NCBI GenBank assembly: GCA_964551295.1
Contig: CAZKDJ010000001.1
Location: forward strand, 1 to 64,000
Direction: 5' to 3'
Source: JAFGED01 sp964551295
GTDB lineage: Bacteria; Chloroflexota; Anaerolineae; B4-G1
Length of the DNA stretch: 64,000 nt
Shown: positions 42,919-52,724 of the stretch, piece after piece
How positions within the stretch are numbered: position 1 is the stretch's first letter
Layout: each line of letters starts with the position of its first letter
The notes under the pieces: generated by a model
Told to the model about the DNA's origin: nothing
The model's database searches: none
The model's input: the letters and a program-made list of their open reading frames with translations, nothing else
Made by a program: the position numbers and the translations under genes

Positions 42919-44295
42919 TTAAAAGAATCCTGGGTGCACGAATTCCCTGCTCGCCGCCAGCATCCGGTCGACCATCTCTGGAATCTCGGCCGCGTCCATA
43001 TTTTGAAGCAGCGGATCTGCCTCCAGCGCCTCGATCAGCACACCCCTGTTTCCCTCCACACAGGCCGTGACGATCTTTTCGATGTTGTTTGTGTGCAGCG
43101 CCAGGTGTTCCATCAGCTCATCCGGCAGCAGCTCGACGCGGTTTGGGGTGTACCCTTTGCCATCGTAGGTCATCATGCGCTCCAAAACCGCGCCATCGGG
43201 CACTCCTGGCAGGTTGCCGTCGTGGAACGGCACGTTGCCCACATCGTAGAAGGGCATGTCGAGGACCATCGCCGCTATGATACGAGAAGAGGCCTCCCGG
43301 GAGATGTTCAGATCGATCTCCTCCTTCCCCGCCAGCAGCTCCCGCACCTGCTGCCGCGCCCCGCCGCGCCAATGGACGAGGCGCTCCTGGGCCGTGGTCA
43401 GCAGAACGCCAAAATCTGCCCCCTTGTTGGTGTCCTCGTTGACGAACTCGGTAAAGAACTCGCCGTTGTGCCGGTCGCCACTGTAGGGCAGCACGCCGTA
43501 GCGCAGGAACAGGTTGATCTTGAGGTTGACCCGCCGCAGCTCGGGATGGTCCGAGTCGTAGAGCCGCTTGACCTCGCCGGTGATCCCCTCCTCCTCGAGG
43601 ATCTCTCGCAGCCGGGCGAATCCATCCTCCCCATCGATCTTCAAGTACTGCATCCACGCGCAGTGGTTGACGCCCAGGACGTCGAAGGTAAGCCGCTCGC
43701 GCCACTCCTTGTAGGGAAAGCCCAACGCACGCGAAAGGAACTCCATCCCGCCGTAAAGCTCGTGGCAGCAGCCGATGGTGTTGACGCCAGTCTCCCTGGT
43801 CACCGCCCGGCACAGGATCGACATGGGGTTGCTCAGGTTCAGCAGCCAGGCATTTTCCTCGGCCAGCTCCTGCATATCGCGGGCGATGCTGAACATAGCG
43901 GGGATATTGCGCGCCGCCCGAATGGCTCCACCAACGCTGATCGTATCGCCTACCGGCTGGTAGATGCCGTACTCGTACGGAATCTCCAGATCGTACTGCA
44001 TGTACTCCAACGTCCCCTGCGCAAGCGAGGTGACGACGAAGCGCGCCCCCTCGATGGCTCTCTTCTGATCGGTGGTGCTCTCGACCGCCACCTTGTTGCC
44101 GGTCAGATCAGCGACCTTGCGCGCCAACTGCGCCTGCAGCGCCAGGTTATGCCCATCGATATCCTCCAGGACGAGCACAGGCTTGTAGCGCGAACTGATC
44201 TCGTCATCCGACAGCTTGACGATAAAGTCGCGCGAGAGCGTGTACCCCCACTGCGGGCTGGCAGCCCCGATCAAGACGACCTTGAGTTGGTCCAT
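42919..44295 (-). CDS. Family GH4 glycosidase (NAD- and Mn-dependent), possibly alpha-galacturonidase
   Basis: GH4 enzymes cleave glycosides by an oxidation-elimination mechanism with NAD and a divalent metal. The 458-residue protein has the Rossmann N-terminus VVLIGAASPQWG, LLNLSNPMSI (residues 151-160), the metal-site motif GCCHE (175-179) and GVNHCAW with His 211. Within GH4 the substrate cannot be read from motifs alone; the hexuronate neighbourhood favours an alpha-galacturonidase or glucuronidase. Thirteen bases separate it from the phosphofructokinase gene. Confidence 0.82.
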   Translation of the reverse strand: MDQLKVVLIGAASPQWGYTLSRDFIVKLSDDEISSRYKPVLVLEDIDGHNLALQAQLARKVADLTGNKVAVESTTDQKRAIEGARFVVTSLAQGTLEYMQYDLEIPYEYGIYQPVGDTISVGGAIRAARNIPAMFSIARDMQELAEENAWLLNLSNPMSILCRAVTRETGVNTIGCCHELYGGMEFLSRALGFPYKEWRERLTFDVLGVNHCAWMQYLKIDGEDGFARLREILEEEGITGEVKRLYDSDHPELRRVNLKINLFLRYGVLPYSGDRHNGEFFTEFVNEDTNKGADFGVLLTTAQERLVHWRGGARQQVRELLAGKEEIDLNISREASSRIIAAMVLDMPFYDVGNVPFHDGNLPGVPDGAVLERMMTYDGKGYTPNRVELLPDELMEHLALHTNNIEKIVTACVEGNRGVLIEALEADPLLQNMDAAEIPEMVDRMLAASREFVHPGFF

Positions 44296-44308
44296 ACATC
44301 TCCCCCTG

Positions 44309-45784
<1,476 letters not shown>

Positions 45785-45863
45785 TCGAAACCTCCTAAAA
45801 AGTATGCAAGTTTATAAGTAGACAAGTTCGCTGACTCGCTAATCCCATACCAATTTTCGCCCT

Positions 45864-47009
45864 CTAGACCTCTTTTTCCACCGCTTTCGCAAAGGTTGAG
45901 TTTTCGACCAACTTTTTCAACTCCCGCTCGAACGCCACACTGTCGAGCGGCAGGTCGACGGGCGCGCACGTCAGTGAGGCGTACAGCATCGCGTTGGCCA
46001 GCTCGACGGAATGGACGCCCTCCTCGGCAGGCGCGATCAGTCCCGCCCCCTCCAGAATGGCGTCGGCGAAATTCTCCAGGATCGCCAGATGCTGTCCGCC
46101 GTGGCCTTCGATGTCGAACGTCTCTACCTCGACGTCCGGCTTGGCGAATGCCTCCTTCGACGTGCGCAGAAATTCAGTCACCGGCACCGCGTTGTGGGCA
46201 AAGGTGAGCCGCCCGTCCTCCAACACCAACCTGCCGTTCTCGGCGGCGATCTCGAAGCGGTTGGTGCCCGGCGCCTCCCCGGTCGAGGTGACGAAAACGC
46301 CCGTGCAGCCGTTCGGATACTCGAAATAGGCCGTCACCTCGTCTTCCACCTCGATGGCGTGCCGCTTGCCCAGGCTGCACACGCTCCACACCCGGCTCGG
46401 CATGCCGCAGATCCACTGGAACAGGTCCAGTTGGTGCGGACTCTGGTTCAACAGCACCCCGCCGCCCTCCCCCGCCCACGTGGCCCGCCAGCTACCAGAG
46501 TCATAGTAGGTTTGCGTGCGAAACCAATCCGTGATGATCCAACTGACCCGTATAAAATCCCCCAGCACGCCCTCATCCACGAGCTGCCTGATCGTCCGGT
46601 AGTGCGGATCGGTGCGCTGGTTGAACATCGCGGCAAAGATCAGGCGCTCGTCCCGGTGCGCCGCACGTTTGTGCGCTGCGATGAGCCGCTCGCAGTCAGC
46701 CTTGTGCACCGAGATGGGCTTTTCGACCAGCACGTGATGCCCGCTCTCCAACGCTGCGATGCCGATGGTCGTGTGCGTATAGTGGGGCGTGCAGATGAGC
46801 ACCGCCTCGCAGATACGATCCCTCAGCAACGCGTCGGAATCGGTGTAGGCCGGGCAGCCGTACCGCTCCCCGGCAGCACGTGCCCGCTCCGGCACCACGT
46901 CGCACACCGCCGCCAACTCTACCTTGTCGAGCTTGGCGACGTTTTCAAGGTGCAGCTGGCCAATGCCACTGACGCCGATGACGGCCAGGCGAACTGTCTT
47001 CTCGCTCAT
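45864..47009 (-). CDS. Gfo/Idh/MocA family oxidoreductase
   Basis: NAD(P)-dependent sugar dehydrogenase fold. The 381-residue protein has AVIGVSGIGQLHLENVA, VEKPISVHKADCERL (catalytic lysine in EKP) and GGGVLLNQSPHQLDLFQWICG, the usual order. Substrate not predictable; the context suggests a sugar acid or its lactone. Its start overlaps the stop of the LarA-like gene (ATGA). Confidence 0.87.
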   Translation of the reverse strand: MSEKTVRLAVIGVSGIGQLHLENVAKLDKVELAAVCDVVPERARAAGERYGCPAYTDSDALLRDRICEAVLICTPHYTHTTIGIAALESGHHVLVEKPISVHKADCERLIAAHKRAAHRDERLIFAAMFNQRTDPHYRTIRQLVDEGVLGDFIRVSWIITDWFRTQTYYDSGSWRATWAGEGGGVLLNQSPHQLDLFQWICGMPSRVWSVCSLGKRHAIEVEDEVTAYFEYPNGCTGVFVTSTGEAPGTNRFEIAAENGRLVLEDGRLTFAHNAVPVTEFLRTSKEAFAKPDVEVETFDIEGHGGQHLAILENFADAILEGAGLIAPAEEGVHSVELANAMLYASLTCAPVDLPLDSVAFERELKKLVENSTFAKAVEKEV

Positions 47010-48334
47010 TCGCCCATTCGCTGATTCGCCGGTTCGCCCACTCGGTACAACATCTCCCCCGCCCTCGGCACGACCAGCACCCCCTCCTCCTCACGCCCGC
47101 GCCACGCGTCCAGATCGACGGTGGCCGGGTCGAGGTAGCCCAGGCCCAGTCGCTCGCAGCGCTCGCGTGGGATACCGGTCGCCAGCGTGACCTTGATGCG
47201 CCGGCTCTCGATGCCGGTCTCGGCGTCGTACGTGCCGAGACCACACAGGTGGGTCGAGTGAGCCAGCACGCCCCAGGGACAATCCTTGAAGCGCTCCCAC
47301 TGCTTGAGGAAATAGTCGCGCACGTGGTAGCCGGTCTCGTCGAGCCAGCGCCCGTGAGTGTAAGAAACCTCGTCGATGTGCGGGGCGTAGATGACGATCT
47401 CGCCGCCGTCGGCGACCGCCGGCTCCATCTTGTACATGCCCTTGGCCGCCGTCCACAGATCGTCATACAGTTCCGGCATCACCGAGAGCACGCGCTTGAA
47501 CGGCTTTTCGACATATACGATGTGGTGCTGCGCCGAAAGGTCGGCTGCCGCCTCGTAGGCCGCCTCCGGCGTGCCAAAGTAAAGGCCCACCAGATCACTG
47601 TGTCCTGCGGATCCTTTGGATCCGACCACCACCATGCTAAAGCACAGCTTGAGCACATCGATGAACGCGGCCGCCCGATCGATCACCCGGCGCACGGGCG
47701 TGTGCTTGGTGCCAATAACGTGCCAGCTGGTGATCACCGCCCCCAGCCAGTGGGAAAAGTCGATCACCTCCGGCCCGGCGACGCCGGGAAAGAAGTACTT
47801 GTTGCCGCCGGAAAAGCCCACCACCTCGTGCGGAAAGGTCGGCCCGCAGATGATGACGAGGTCGTAATCGAACAGCCGCTTGTTGATCGTGACCGGCACG
47901 TCCATCGACATCAGCCCGCCGGTTATCTCCTCGATCTCGGCGGCGGGGATGGTGCCGATGTGCTTGAAGGTCGCAGGATCGCTCCACTCGTGGTTATAGA
48001 TGCCGACCCGGGCGTATTTCCCCACCCGCTCCTCGGGCGTCAGGCCAAAGAGCTGGTTGAGGTGCGCCTCGTCCATCGGCTGGTGCGTCCCCAACGCAAT
48101 CAAGTAATCGAGTGCGGTAACCTTTTCGCCGACGGCGTCGTAAAAGACGCGGAACATCAGCGGCATCGGCGCGGAGCGCGTGGCATCTGGCGTGATAAAG
48201 AGCACCCGTTTGCCGGTCACGTCGTGCTCGGCGAAAGCCGCCGCCACGATCTGCCGCACCTCGTCTGCGTTCAGCGTTCTATCCGTGTATCCTCGACCGA
48301 TCAATCTCCGATCTCCAATCTCTACCTTTTCCAC
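47006..48334 (-). CDS. LarA-family nickel-pincer racemase/epimerase (candidate mannonate-gluconate 2-epimerase)
   Basis: LarA enzymes invert 2-hydroxy acids by hydride transfer with a nickel-pincer nucleotide bound to lysine. In this 442-residue protein, starting from GTG at 48334, every key residue can be placed: PDATR (Asp 50, Arg 53), GTHQP (His 84), PHEVVGFSGGNKYFFPG (His 169 and cofactor Lys 179) and His 195, sixteen residues on as for the nickel ligand. The spacing matches LarA. Homologues act on other 2-hydroxy acids, including sugar acids. Its neighbours (UxaC, UxaE, UxuB-like SDR, Gnd) fit D-mannonate/D-gluconate epimerisation; this is inference. The start overlaps the HAD gene, and the first and last residues are encoded by short repeats. 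LarB, LarC and LarE are not in the window. Confidence 0.82.
   Translation of the reverse strand: MEKVEIGDRRLIGRGYTDRTLNADEVRQIVAAAFAEHDVTGKRVLFITPDATRSAPMPLMFRVFYDAVGEKVTALDYLIALGTHQPMDEAHLNQLFGLTPEERVGKYARVGIYNHEWSDPATFKHIGTIPAAEIEEITGGLMSMDVPVTINKRLFDYDLVIICGPTFPHEVVGFSGGNKYFFPGVAGPEVIDFSHWLGAVITSWHVIGTKHTPVRRVIDRAAAFIDVLKLCFSMVVVGSKGSAGHSDLVGLYFGTPEAAYEAAADLSAQHHIVYVEKPFKRVLSVMPELYDDLWTAAKGMYKMEPAVADGGEIVIYAPHIDEVSYTHGRWLDETGYHVRDYFLKQWERFKDCPWGVLAHSTHLCGLGTYDAETGIESRRIKVTLATGIPRERCERLGLGYLDPATVDLDAWRGREEEGVLVVPRAGEMLYRVGEPANQRMGE
47007..47040. repeat. gcgaat-type repeat encoding the LarA-like C-terminus
   Basis: On the minus strand ggcgaac-cggcgaat-cagcgaat-gggcgaat-gag: four 8-base imperfect units that encode VGEPANQRMGE and end with the overlapping stop/start. 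Confidence 0.7.
48300..48324. repeat. aatctcc repeat at the start of the LarA-like gene
   Basis: atcaatctccgatctccaatctc on the plus strand; read on the minus strand it encodes VEIGDRRLIG at the N-terminus of the LarA-like protein and the stop region of the HAD gene. Confidence 0.65.
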
Positions 48335-49221
48335 GGCGGAATCTCGGGCAGGATGGCCTCGAACTCGGCGATCACCTGCGCCTCGTACTCGCCCGCATAC
48401 TCGCCCGCCAGGAACTTGCTCGCCGCTTCCTCGTAGAACCGCTGCCAGGATTCCTCCTCGTGACCGGGATTGATCGGGCAAAACAGCGCGTCGTTGGCCT
48501 TGGCCGCCCGCATGTCGCCCGGCGCGTCGCCGACCATGAGAATGTGATCGGGGGGATACTTGCCTTTGGCGGCCAGCTCCAGGTGCAGCGCCTTTTTGCC
48601 CTGCTCCTGCCCGGCGATGACGCGCACATACTGGGCGATATCGTGCTCCTCCCACTCCCGCTTGAGCGCCTCGTACGGCGTGGCCGAGACGACGATCATG
48701 TCGGCTTTATCGGCCAGGAACTCGAGGCTCTCGCACACGTAGGGAAAGGGCGGCACGCCGTGCACCATGTCGGCCACGGTAGCGTTGACGCCCGTCGTCC
48801 AGGCCCAGGCCGTATCCAGCTCTGGATCGGGATGCGCTTGCCTATACGCCTTGAGGCCGTCGTTGCTCTTGGGGAACGCATCGTCGGCGATAAACTCGCG
48901 GATGCGGGGCGCCTCCGGCGGCACGACATGGCGCGCCTGCACCTCCGGACGCTCGCGCAGCAGGTCGAAAACCATCACCAACGCCGGCCAGCGGTTGATG
49001 CCACGCCATTTCGAATACAGGTTGACGAACTCGGCCGCCTCGCGGGCGTACTTGGAGACCGATTGTAGGCTCCAATGCTTGATGATGTTGGGGGTAAAGC
49101 ACTCCTTGTGCTTGACCTCCATCGTGTCGAAAGCACAGCCGTCGGAATCAATGCCGACAAAGAATTCTTTTTCCGGTTCTAGCTCCGCCAAAGGGCGAGC
49201 TGCTTCAGAATAATCTGTCAT
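48322..49221 (-). CDS. HAD superfamily hydrolase
   Basis: The 299-residue protein has the HAD nucleophile motif FVGIDSDGCAFDTM (Asp and Asp+2), a large helical cap (about 30-165), VVSATPYEALKREW, and the metal site HILMVGDAPGDMRAA. Probably a phosphatase on a sugar or sugar-acid phosphate; the substrate is unknown. ATG at 49221 has GGAGGTG upstream; the longer frame has none. It overlaps the LarA-like gene. Confidence 0.8.
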   Translation of the reverse strand: MTDYSEAARPLAELEPEKEFFVGIDSDGCAFDTMEVKHKECFTPNIIKHWSLQSVSKYAREAAEFVNLYSKWRGINRWPALVMVFDLLRERPEVQARHVVPPEAPRIREFIADDAFPKSNDGLKAYRQAHPDPELDTAWAWTTGVNATVADMVHGVPPFPYVCESLEFLADKADMIVVSATPYEALKREWEEHDIAQYVRVIAGQEQGKKALHLELAAKGKYPPDHILMVGDAPGDMRAAKANDALFCPINPGHEEESWQRFYEEAASKFLAGEYAGEYEAQVIAEFEAILPEIPPWKR

Positions 49222-49255
49222 AAAACACCTCCAATGATTTTGTGAAGTAACCATT

Positions 49256-49318
49256 CACTGCAGAGCCGCAGAGAAATCACCCATTCCTCTGCGATCTTTG
49301 CGTCTCGGCGGTAAAAAA
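49256..49318. repeat. Intergenic repeat of the gcagagccgcagag/ctctgcgatctttgcg type
   Basis: Composed of complementary-sounding units (gcagagccgcagagaaat and cctctgcgatctttgcgtctcggcggt) between the HAD and SDR genes; similar to 35222-35285. Such repeats are scattered in many environmental bacteria. Confidence 0.6.
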
Positions 49319-49349
49319 GACATGGCTCAACAGTTACTTTGAACTCGAT

Positions 49350-50183
49350 CTACACCCCACTGAACGCACTGAACCCGCCATCCACCGGAACGACGACGCC
49401 GGTGACGAAGGACGATGCCGGCGAGAGCAGCCACAGTATCGCGCCGATCAGGTCCTCCGGATCGCCAAAACGGGCCATCGGCGTGTGATCGATGATCGTA
49501 CGGCCGCGCGGGGTCAACTCGCCGGTGGCCTCGTCGGTCAGCAGAAAGCGGTTCTGCTCGGTCAGGAAAAAGCCAGGAGCCAGGGCATTGACTCGAATGT
49601 CCGGCGAGTATTCCTGTGCTATGTGCACCGCCAGCCACTGGGTAAAGTTGCTCACCGCCGCCTTGGCCGCCGAGTAGGCCGGGATGCGCGTCAGCGGGCG
49701 AAAGGCGTTCATCGAACTGACGTTGAGGATACGTCCATCCCCCCGGTCAGCCATCATCTTACCAAACACCTGGCTGGGCAGCAGTGTGCCCACGAAATTC
49801 AGGTTGAACACCCATTGAATGGCATCTGCGGGCAAATCGAAAAAAGAAAGGTCAGCCGAAGTCGTGGCCTGCTTCTTGTTGCCTCCCGCGCCGTTGATCA
49901 GGATATCGACGTGGCCCCACTGCGCCAGCACGACGTCGCGGGCACCCTCCACACTGGCTTTGTCGAGCACGTCGCACTTGACGGCGATGGCCTCGCCGCC
50001 CTGAGCCACGATGTCGGCAGCGACCTTTTCGGCGGCCTCTTCAAACAGATCCAGCACGGCCACTTTCACGCCCAGCCTACCCAACGCGCGGCTCATCGTC
50101 CCACACAGCACGCCGCCGCCGCCGGTCACCGCCGCGACCTGACCCGACAACCCAAACAGACTCTCCAAGTATTCCTTATCCAC
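49350..50183 (-). CDS. SDR oxidoreductase, probable D-mannonate oxidoreductase (UxuB-like, fructuronate reductase)
   Basis: The 277-residue protein resembles the short-chain type of D-mannonate oxidoreductase: LFGLSGQVAAVTGGGGVLCG (cofactor loop), NGAGGNKKQATT, NVSSMNAFRPLTRIPAYSAAKAA (Ser, Tyr and Lys of the active site) and DGGFSAFSGV at the C-terminus. It would reduce D-fructuronate to D-mannonate. GTG at 50183 follows GGGAGG; an upstream longer frame is made from the neighbouring repeat element. Other SDR substrates cannot be excluded, but UxaC and UxaE in the same run favour this. Confidence 0.82.
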   Translation of the reverse strand: MDKEYLESLFGLSGQVAAVTGGGGVLCGTMSRALGRLGVKVAVLDLFEEAAEKVAADIVAQGGEAIAVKCDVLDKASVEGARDVVLAQWGHVDILINGAGGNKKQATTSADLSFFDLPADAIQWVFNLNFVGTLLPSQVFGKMMADRGDGRILNVSSMNAFRPLTRIPAYSAAKAAVSNFTQWLAVHIAQEYSPDIRVNALAPGFFLTEQNRFLLTDEATGELTPRGRTIIDHTPMARFGDPEDLIGAILWLLSPASSFVTGVVVPVDGGFSAFSGV

Positions 50184-50217
50184 ATGACCTCCCAAGATAT
50201 GACTTTTTTCGCAGTGG

Positions 50218-50317
50218 CGCATAACTTGCTACGTCACCCTGAGCGGAGCGAAGGGTCTCGCCGTCGCTTGCACGAGATTCCTCACTACGTTCGGAATGAC
50301 GGTAAGCAACTTATGCG
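50218..50317. repeat. MITE-like 100-bp element with terminal inverted repeats
   Basis: Arms CGCATAACTTGCT (50218-50230) and AGCAACTTATGCG (50305-50317) are inverted with 12 of 13 matches. Between them are two hairpins, ACCCT...AGGGT (in caccctgagcggagcgaagggtctc) and ATTCC...GGAAT (gagattcctcactacgttcggaatgac), a sequence type seen widely in environmental genomes. It lies between galU and the SDR gene. Confidence 0.7.
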
Positions 50318-50339
50318 GTATTGCCTTTTTTCTTTCCGC

Positions 50340-51242
50340 TCACAATTCGTAGGCTCGAGCCTTGATGTACTTGCGCACCAGGTATCCATACCGCTCGTCC
50401 GTCAGGGCGAACTCGATGAAAGCGCGAAAGTAACTCTCAAAGTTGCCCACATCGTAGCGCTTTTGGTCAGGAGCGAGTGGCCAGGCGTAGACCGGCTCGC
50501 CCTGCTGGAGCAGAAGCCGGATGGCGTCCGTCAACTGGATTTCGCCCCCTCTGCCGGGCAGCGTGCGATCAAGCATCTCAAAGATGACGGGGCTAAAAAT
50601 ATACCGAGCGGCTACCGCCAACGTGGAGGGCGCAGATTCCACAGCTGGTTTTTCGACAATACTCTGTACTGCCACGGGCTCTCCCGCTACAGGCTCCACT
50701 CCGCCGATGTCGACGATGCCGCGACGATAGGTATCCTCCGGCGGCACCTTCTCCACCGCTATGACGGCCGCGGCCCTCAGTTGCTCCTGTGCAGCCATCA
50801 TGGCCCGTAACGGCGCAGCGGGGTCAGCGGCGGCAATCATCGAATCACCCAAGGCAACGGCAAAGTTATCGCCGTCCACGAACTCGGCGGCCAACGAGAC
50901 CGCGTGCCCCAGTCCTTTGGGTGGGCTCTGGCGCGTGAAAAAGAAGCGCGCCTTGCCCTCCAAATAGGCCAAGTCCTCCAACACTGCCTCGTTCCCAGCC
51001 TGCTCCAAAGCCAGCACTAGCCCGGGGTCGGCGTCCAGATGATCCTCAATGGCACGTTTGCGCTCGCCGGTGATGATCAGAAGCTGCTGCAAGCCGGCGG
51101 CCTGCAACTCCTCCACCACGTACTGGATGGCCGGCTTGCGGCCCACCGGCAGCATCTCCTTGGGCTGCGACTTGGTCGAAGGCAACAGCCGCGTTCCCAA
51201 CCCCGCCGCGGGAACAACTGCTTTAGTGATTTGTTGAGCCAT
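50340..51242 (-). CDS. galU: UTP-glucose-1-phosphate uridylyltransferase
   Basis: Makes UDP-glucose from glucose 1-phosphate and UTP. The 300-residue protein has KAVVPAAGLGTRLLPSTKSQPKEMLPVGRKPAIQYVVEEL at its start (given here in part as the nucleotide-binding AAGLGTR and KEMLPV), ALGDSMIAA and IVEKP...VAARYIF. Good AAGGAG site. It is an anabolic gene inside a catabolic run, perhaps placed for interconversion of UDP-glucose and UDP-uronate or simply co-expressed. Confidence 0.92.
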   Translation of the reverse strand: MAQQITKAVVPAAGLGTRLLPSTKSQPKEMLPVGRKPAIQYVVEELQAAGLQQLLIITGERKRAIEDHLDADPGLVLALEQAGNEAVLEDLAYLEGKARFFFTRQSPPKGLGHAVSLAAEFVDGDNFAVALGDSMIAAADPAAPLRAMMAAQEQLRAAAVIAVEKVPPEDTYRRGIVDIGGVEPVAGEPVAVQSIVEKPAVESAPSTLAVAARYIFSPVIFEMLDRTLPGRGGEIQLTDAIRLLLQQGEPVYAWPLAPDQKRYDVGNFESYFRAFIEFALTDERYGYLVRKYIKARAYEL

Positions 51243-51278
51243 AGGTTTACTCCTTCCTGATATAGCTTAAAAGCTCAA

Positions 51279-52724
51279 CTACCCAACGAGCGGCGACAGG
51301 TGTCGCTCAAAGTGCGTCTCCAGCATCGCGGCATAGACCTGCTCGTGCGCCGCCAGCATCGCCAGCAGCCGCTCGCCGAACCGATCCAGCACCGAGCCAA
51401 AGGTCACGTGCAGCACCTGACGCGCGTCGAACTGGTCCAGCAGACCAGGTAGGTCCGCGTCATGCAGCGCATCCGGCGCGGGGACCTTGGCCAGATCCGC
51501 CGAGACGTGGTAGGTGGCCCGGTCGATCTCGTACCGCTGGCAAGCCAGGGTTAGGATCTCGCGGAAAAAGGTTGCGTCTACCTGAGCCACCGCGCGCAGC
51601 GCCTCCAGGTAGCTGGTGCCGGCGGTCTTGAGGTGTACCAACCCGTCAGTCAGCTCGGCGATTAGGGAATAGATGCTAAACTTGTCCGAGCCCGAGTGGA
51701 TGCTGAGCTTGTACGGCCCCAAGGCCCGGGCGATGGCGGCGTGTTTGGCCAACTCGGCCTTGAACTCGTCCAGGTCGCCGATATAGTCTACCCCTTTCTC
51801 GAACCGTCCCACGTAGCGCGGCGCCAGGCTGACCCACTCGACGCCCAGCCGCTTGAGCTCGCTGGCGACGTAAAAGTGCTCCTCCGGCGAGGTGGGCGTC
51901 TCCGTCTCGTCCACCGAGACCTCGAGTTCGAACCCCGATCCTGCGGGAGGATTGGCAGCCAAGTGCCGGTACATGCGCGACGCGTGCGCGACCGCGCGCC
52001 CGTACTTGGCCGCCGCGCGGTGCAGCGCCTCCCGGTCGAGCGTCATGGCCCGATCGCCCAAGTCGAACGAGTGGTTCAGATAGCGCCGCTCCATGTCCCC
52101 CAACGTGTCCTCCAGCGTGTCCCACGGCAGCGCTTGCATCTTTGCGTCCACCTCGGCCGGCGAGGCGGTGTGCGCCTCCCCATCGACATGGTCGCCGGGA
52201 TCGACGGTGTACAGAGTGAACCCTGCCGCGGCGAAGGAGTCGATATCCTGCGGCGTCTTGAGGTGATCGGCGTCGCTGCCCCACGGCTCGCACCAACCCT
52301 CCTGAAACAGGCCCCACGTGGCATCGTCCATCACCTGCTGCGGCGTGCGCCCGGTGCGGGCATTCTCGCGCACCGACTGCTGGGCAAAGATAGGCGCGAT
52401 CGTCTCGTATTTTCGCGCCGCGCGCACGTGCCCCGGCGTCGCCAAGCCCAGCCGGTCGCCGCAGCCCGCCGAGGTCTGCAACCCCAGGGATCGCGGGCGC
52501 AGCCAAGGCAAGCGCTCGCGCAGCACGGCCGCGTTCTCCGCTGTAAGCGAACAGACCAGCACATCTCCCTGCTGCTGGCCAGCAAAGCCACCCAAATCGC
52601 TACCCTGGACGAGCAACACCTTCCGGGCATCGGCGCTGCGCCGGGCCAGGGAATAAGTCGCGCCATCTAGCTCGACCTTCGAACGTGGATATACTTCAAA
52701 ACCTTCGACCACTGGAACCTCCAT
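51279..52724 (-). CDS. uxaE: Tagaturonate epimerase family protein
   Basis: UxaE interconverts D-tagaturonate and D-fructuronate, letting galacturonate join the glucuronate route in bacteria lacking a tagaturonate reductase. The 481-residue protein matches the family in length and in its segments LGLATPGHVRAAR, FAQQSVRENARTGRTPQQVMDDA, FTLYTVDPGDHVDGE, LSIHSGSDKFSIY and HLKTAGTSYLEALRAVA, the last two probably in the active site. ATG at 52724 overlaps the stop of the esterase gene (TGATG); the longer frame upstream lies inside that gene. Confidence 0.85.
   Translation of the reverse strand: MEVPVVEGFEVYPRSKVELDGATYSLARRSADARKVLLVQGSDLGGFAGQQQGDVLVCSLTAENAAVLRERLPWLRPRSLGLQTSAGCGDRLGLATPGHVRAARKYETIAPIFAQQSVRENARTGRTPQQVMDDATWGLFQEGWCEPWGSDADHLKTPQDIDSFAAAGFTLYTVDPGDHVDGEAHTASPAEVDAKMQALPWDTLEDTLGDMERRYLNHSFDLGDRAMTLDREALHRAAAKYGRAVAHASRMYRHLAANPPAGSGFELEVSVDETETPTSPEEHFYVASELKRLGVEWVSLAPRYVGRFEKGVDYIGDLDEFKAELAKHAAIARALGPYKLSIHSGSDKFSIYSLIAELTDGLVHLKTAGTSYLEALRAVAQVDATFFREILTLACQRYEIDRATYHVSADLAKVPAPDALHDADLPGLLDQFDARQVLHVTFGSVLDRFGERLLAMLAAHEQVYAAMLETHFERHLSPLVG

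Noticed and set aside
46011..48436. Long plus-strand frames opposite the Gfo/Idh and LarA-like genes
   Set aside because: No recognisable motif, composition of a shadow frame, and the minus-strand genes are complete.
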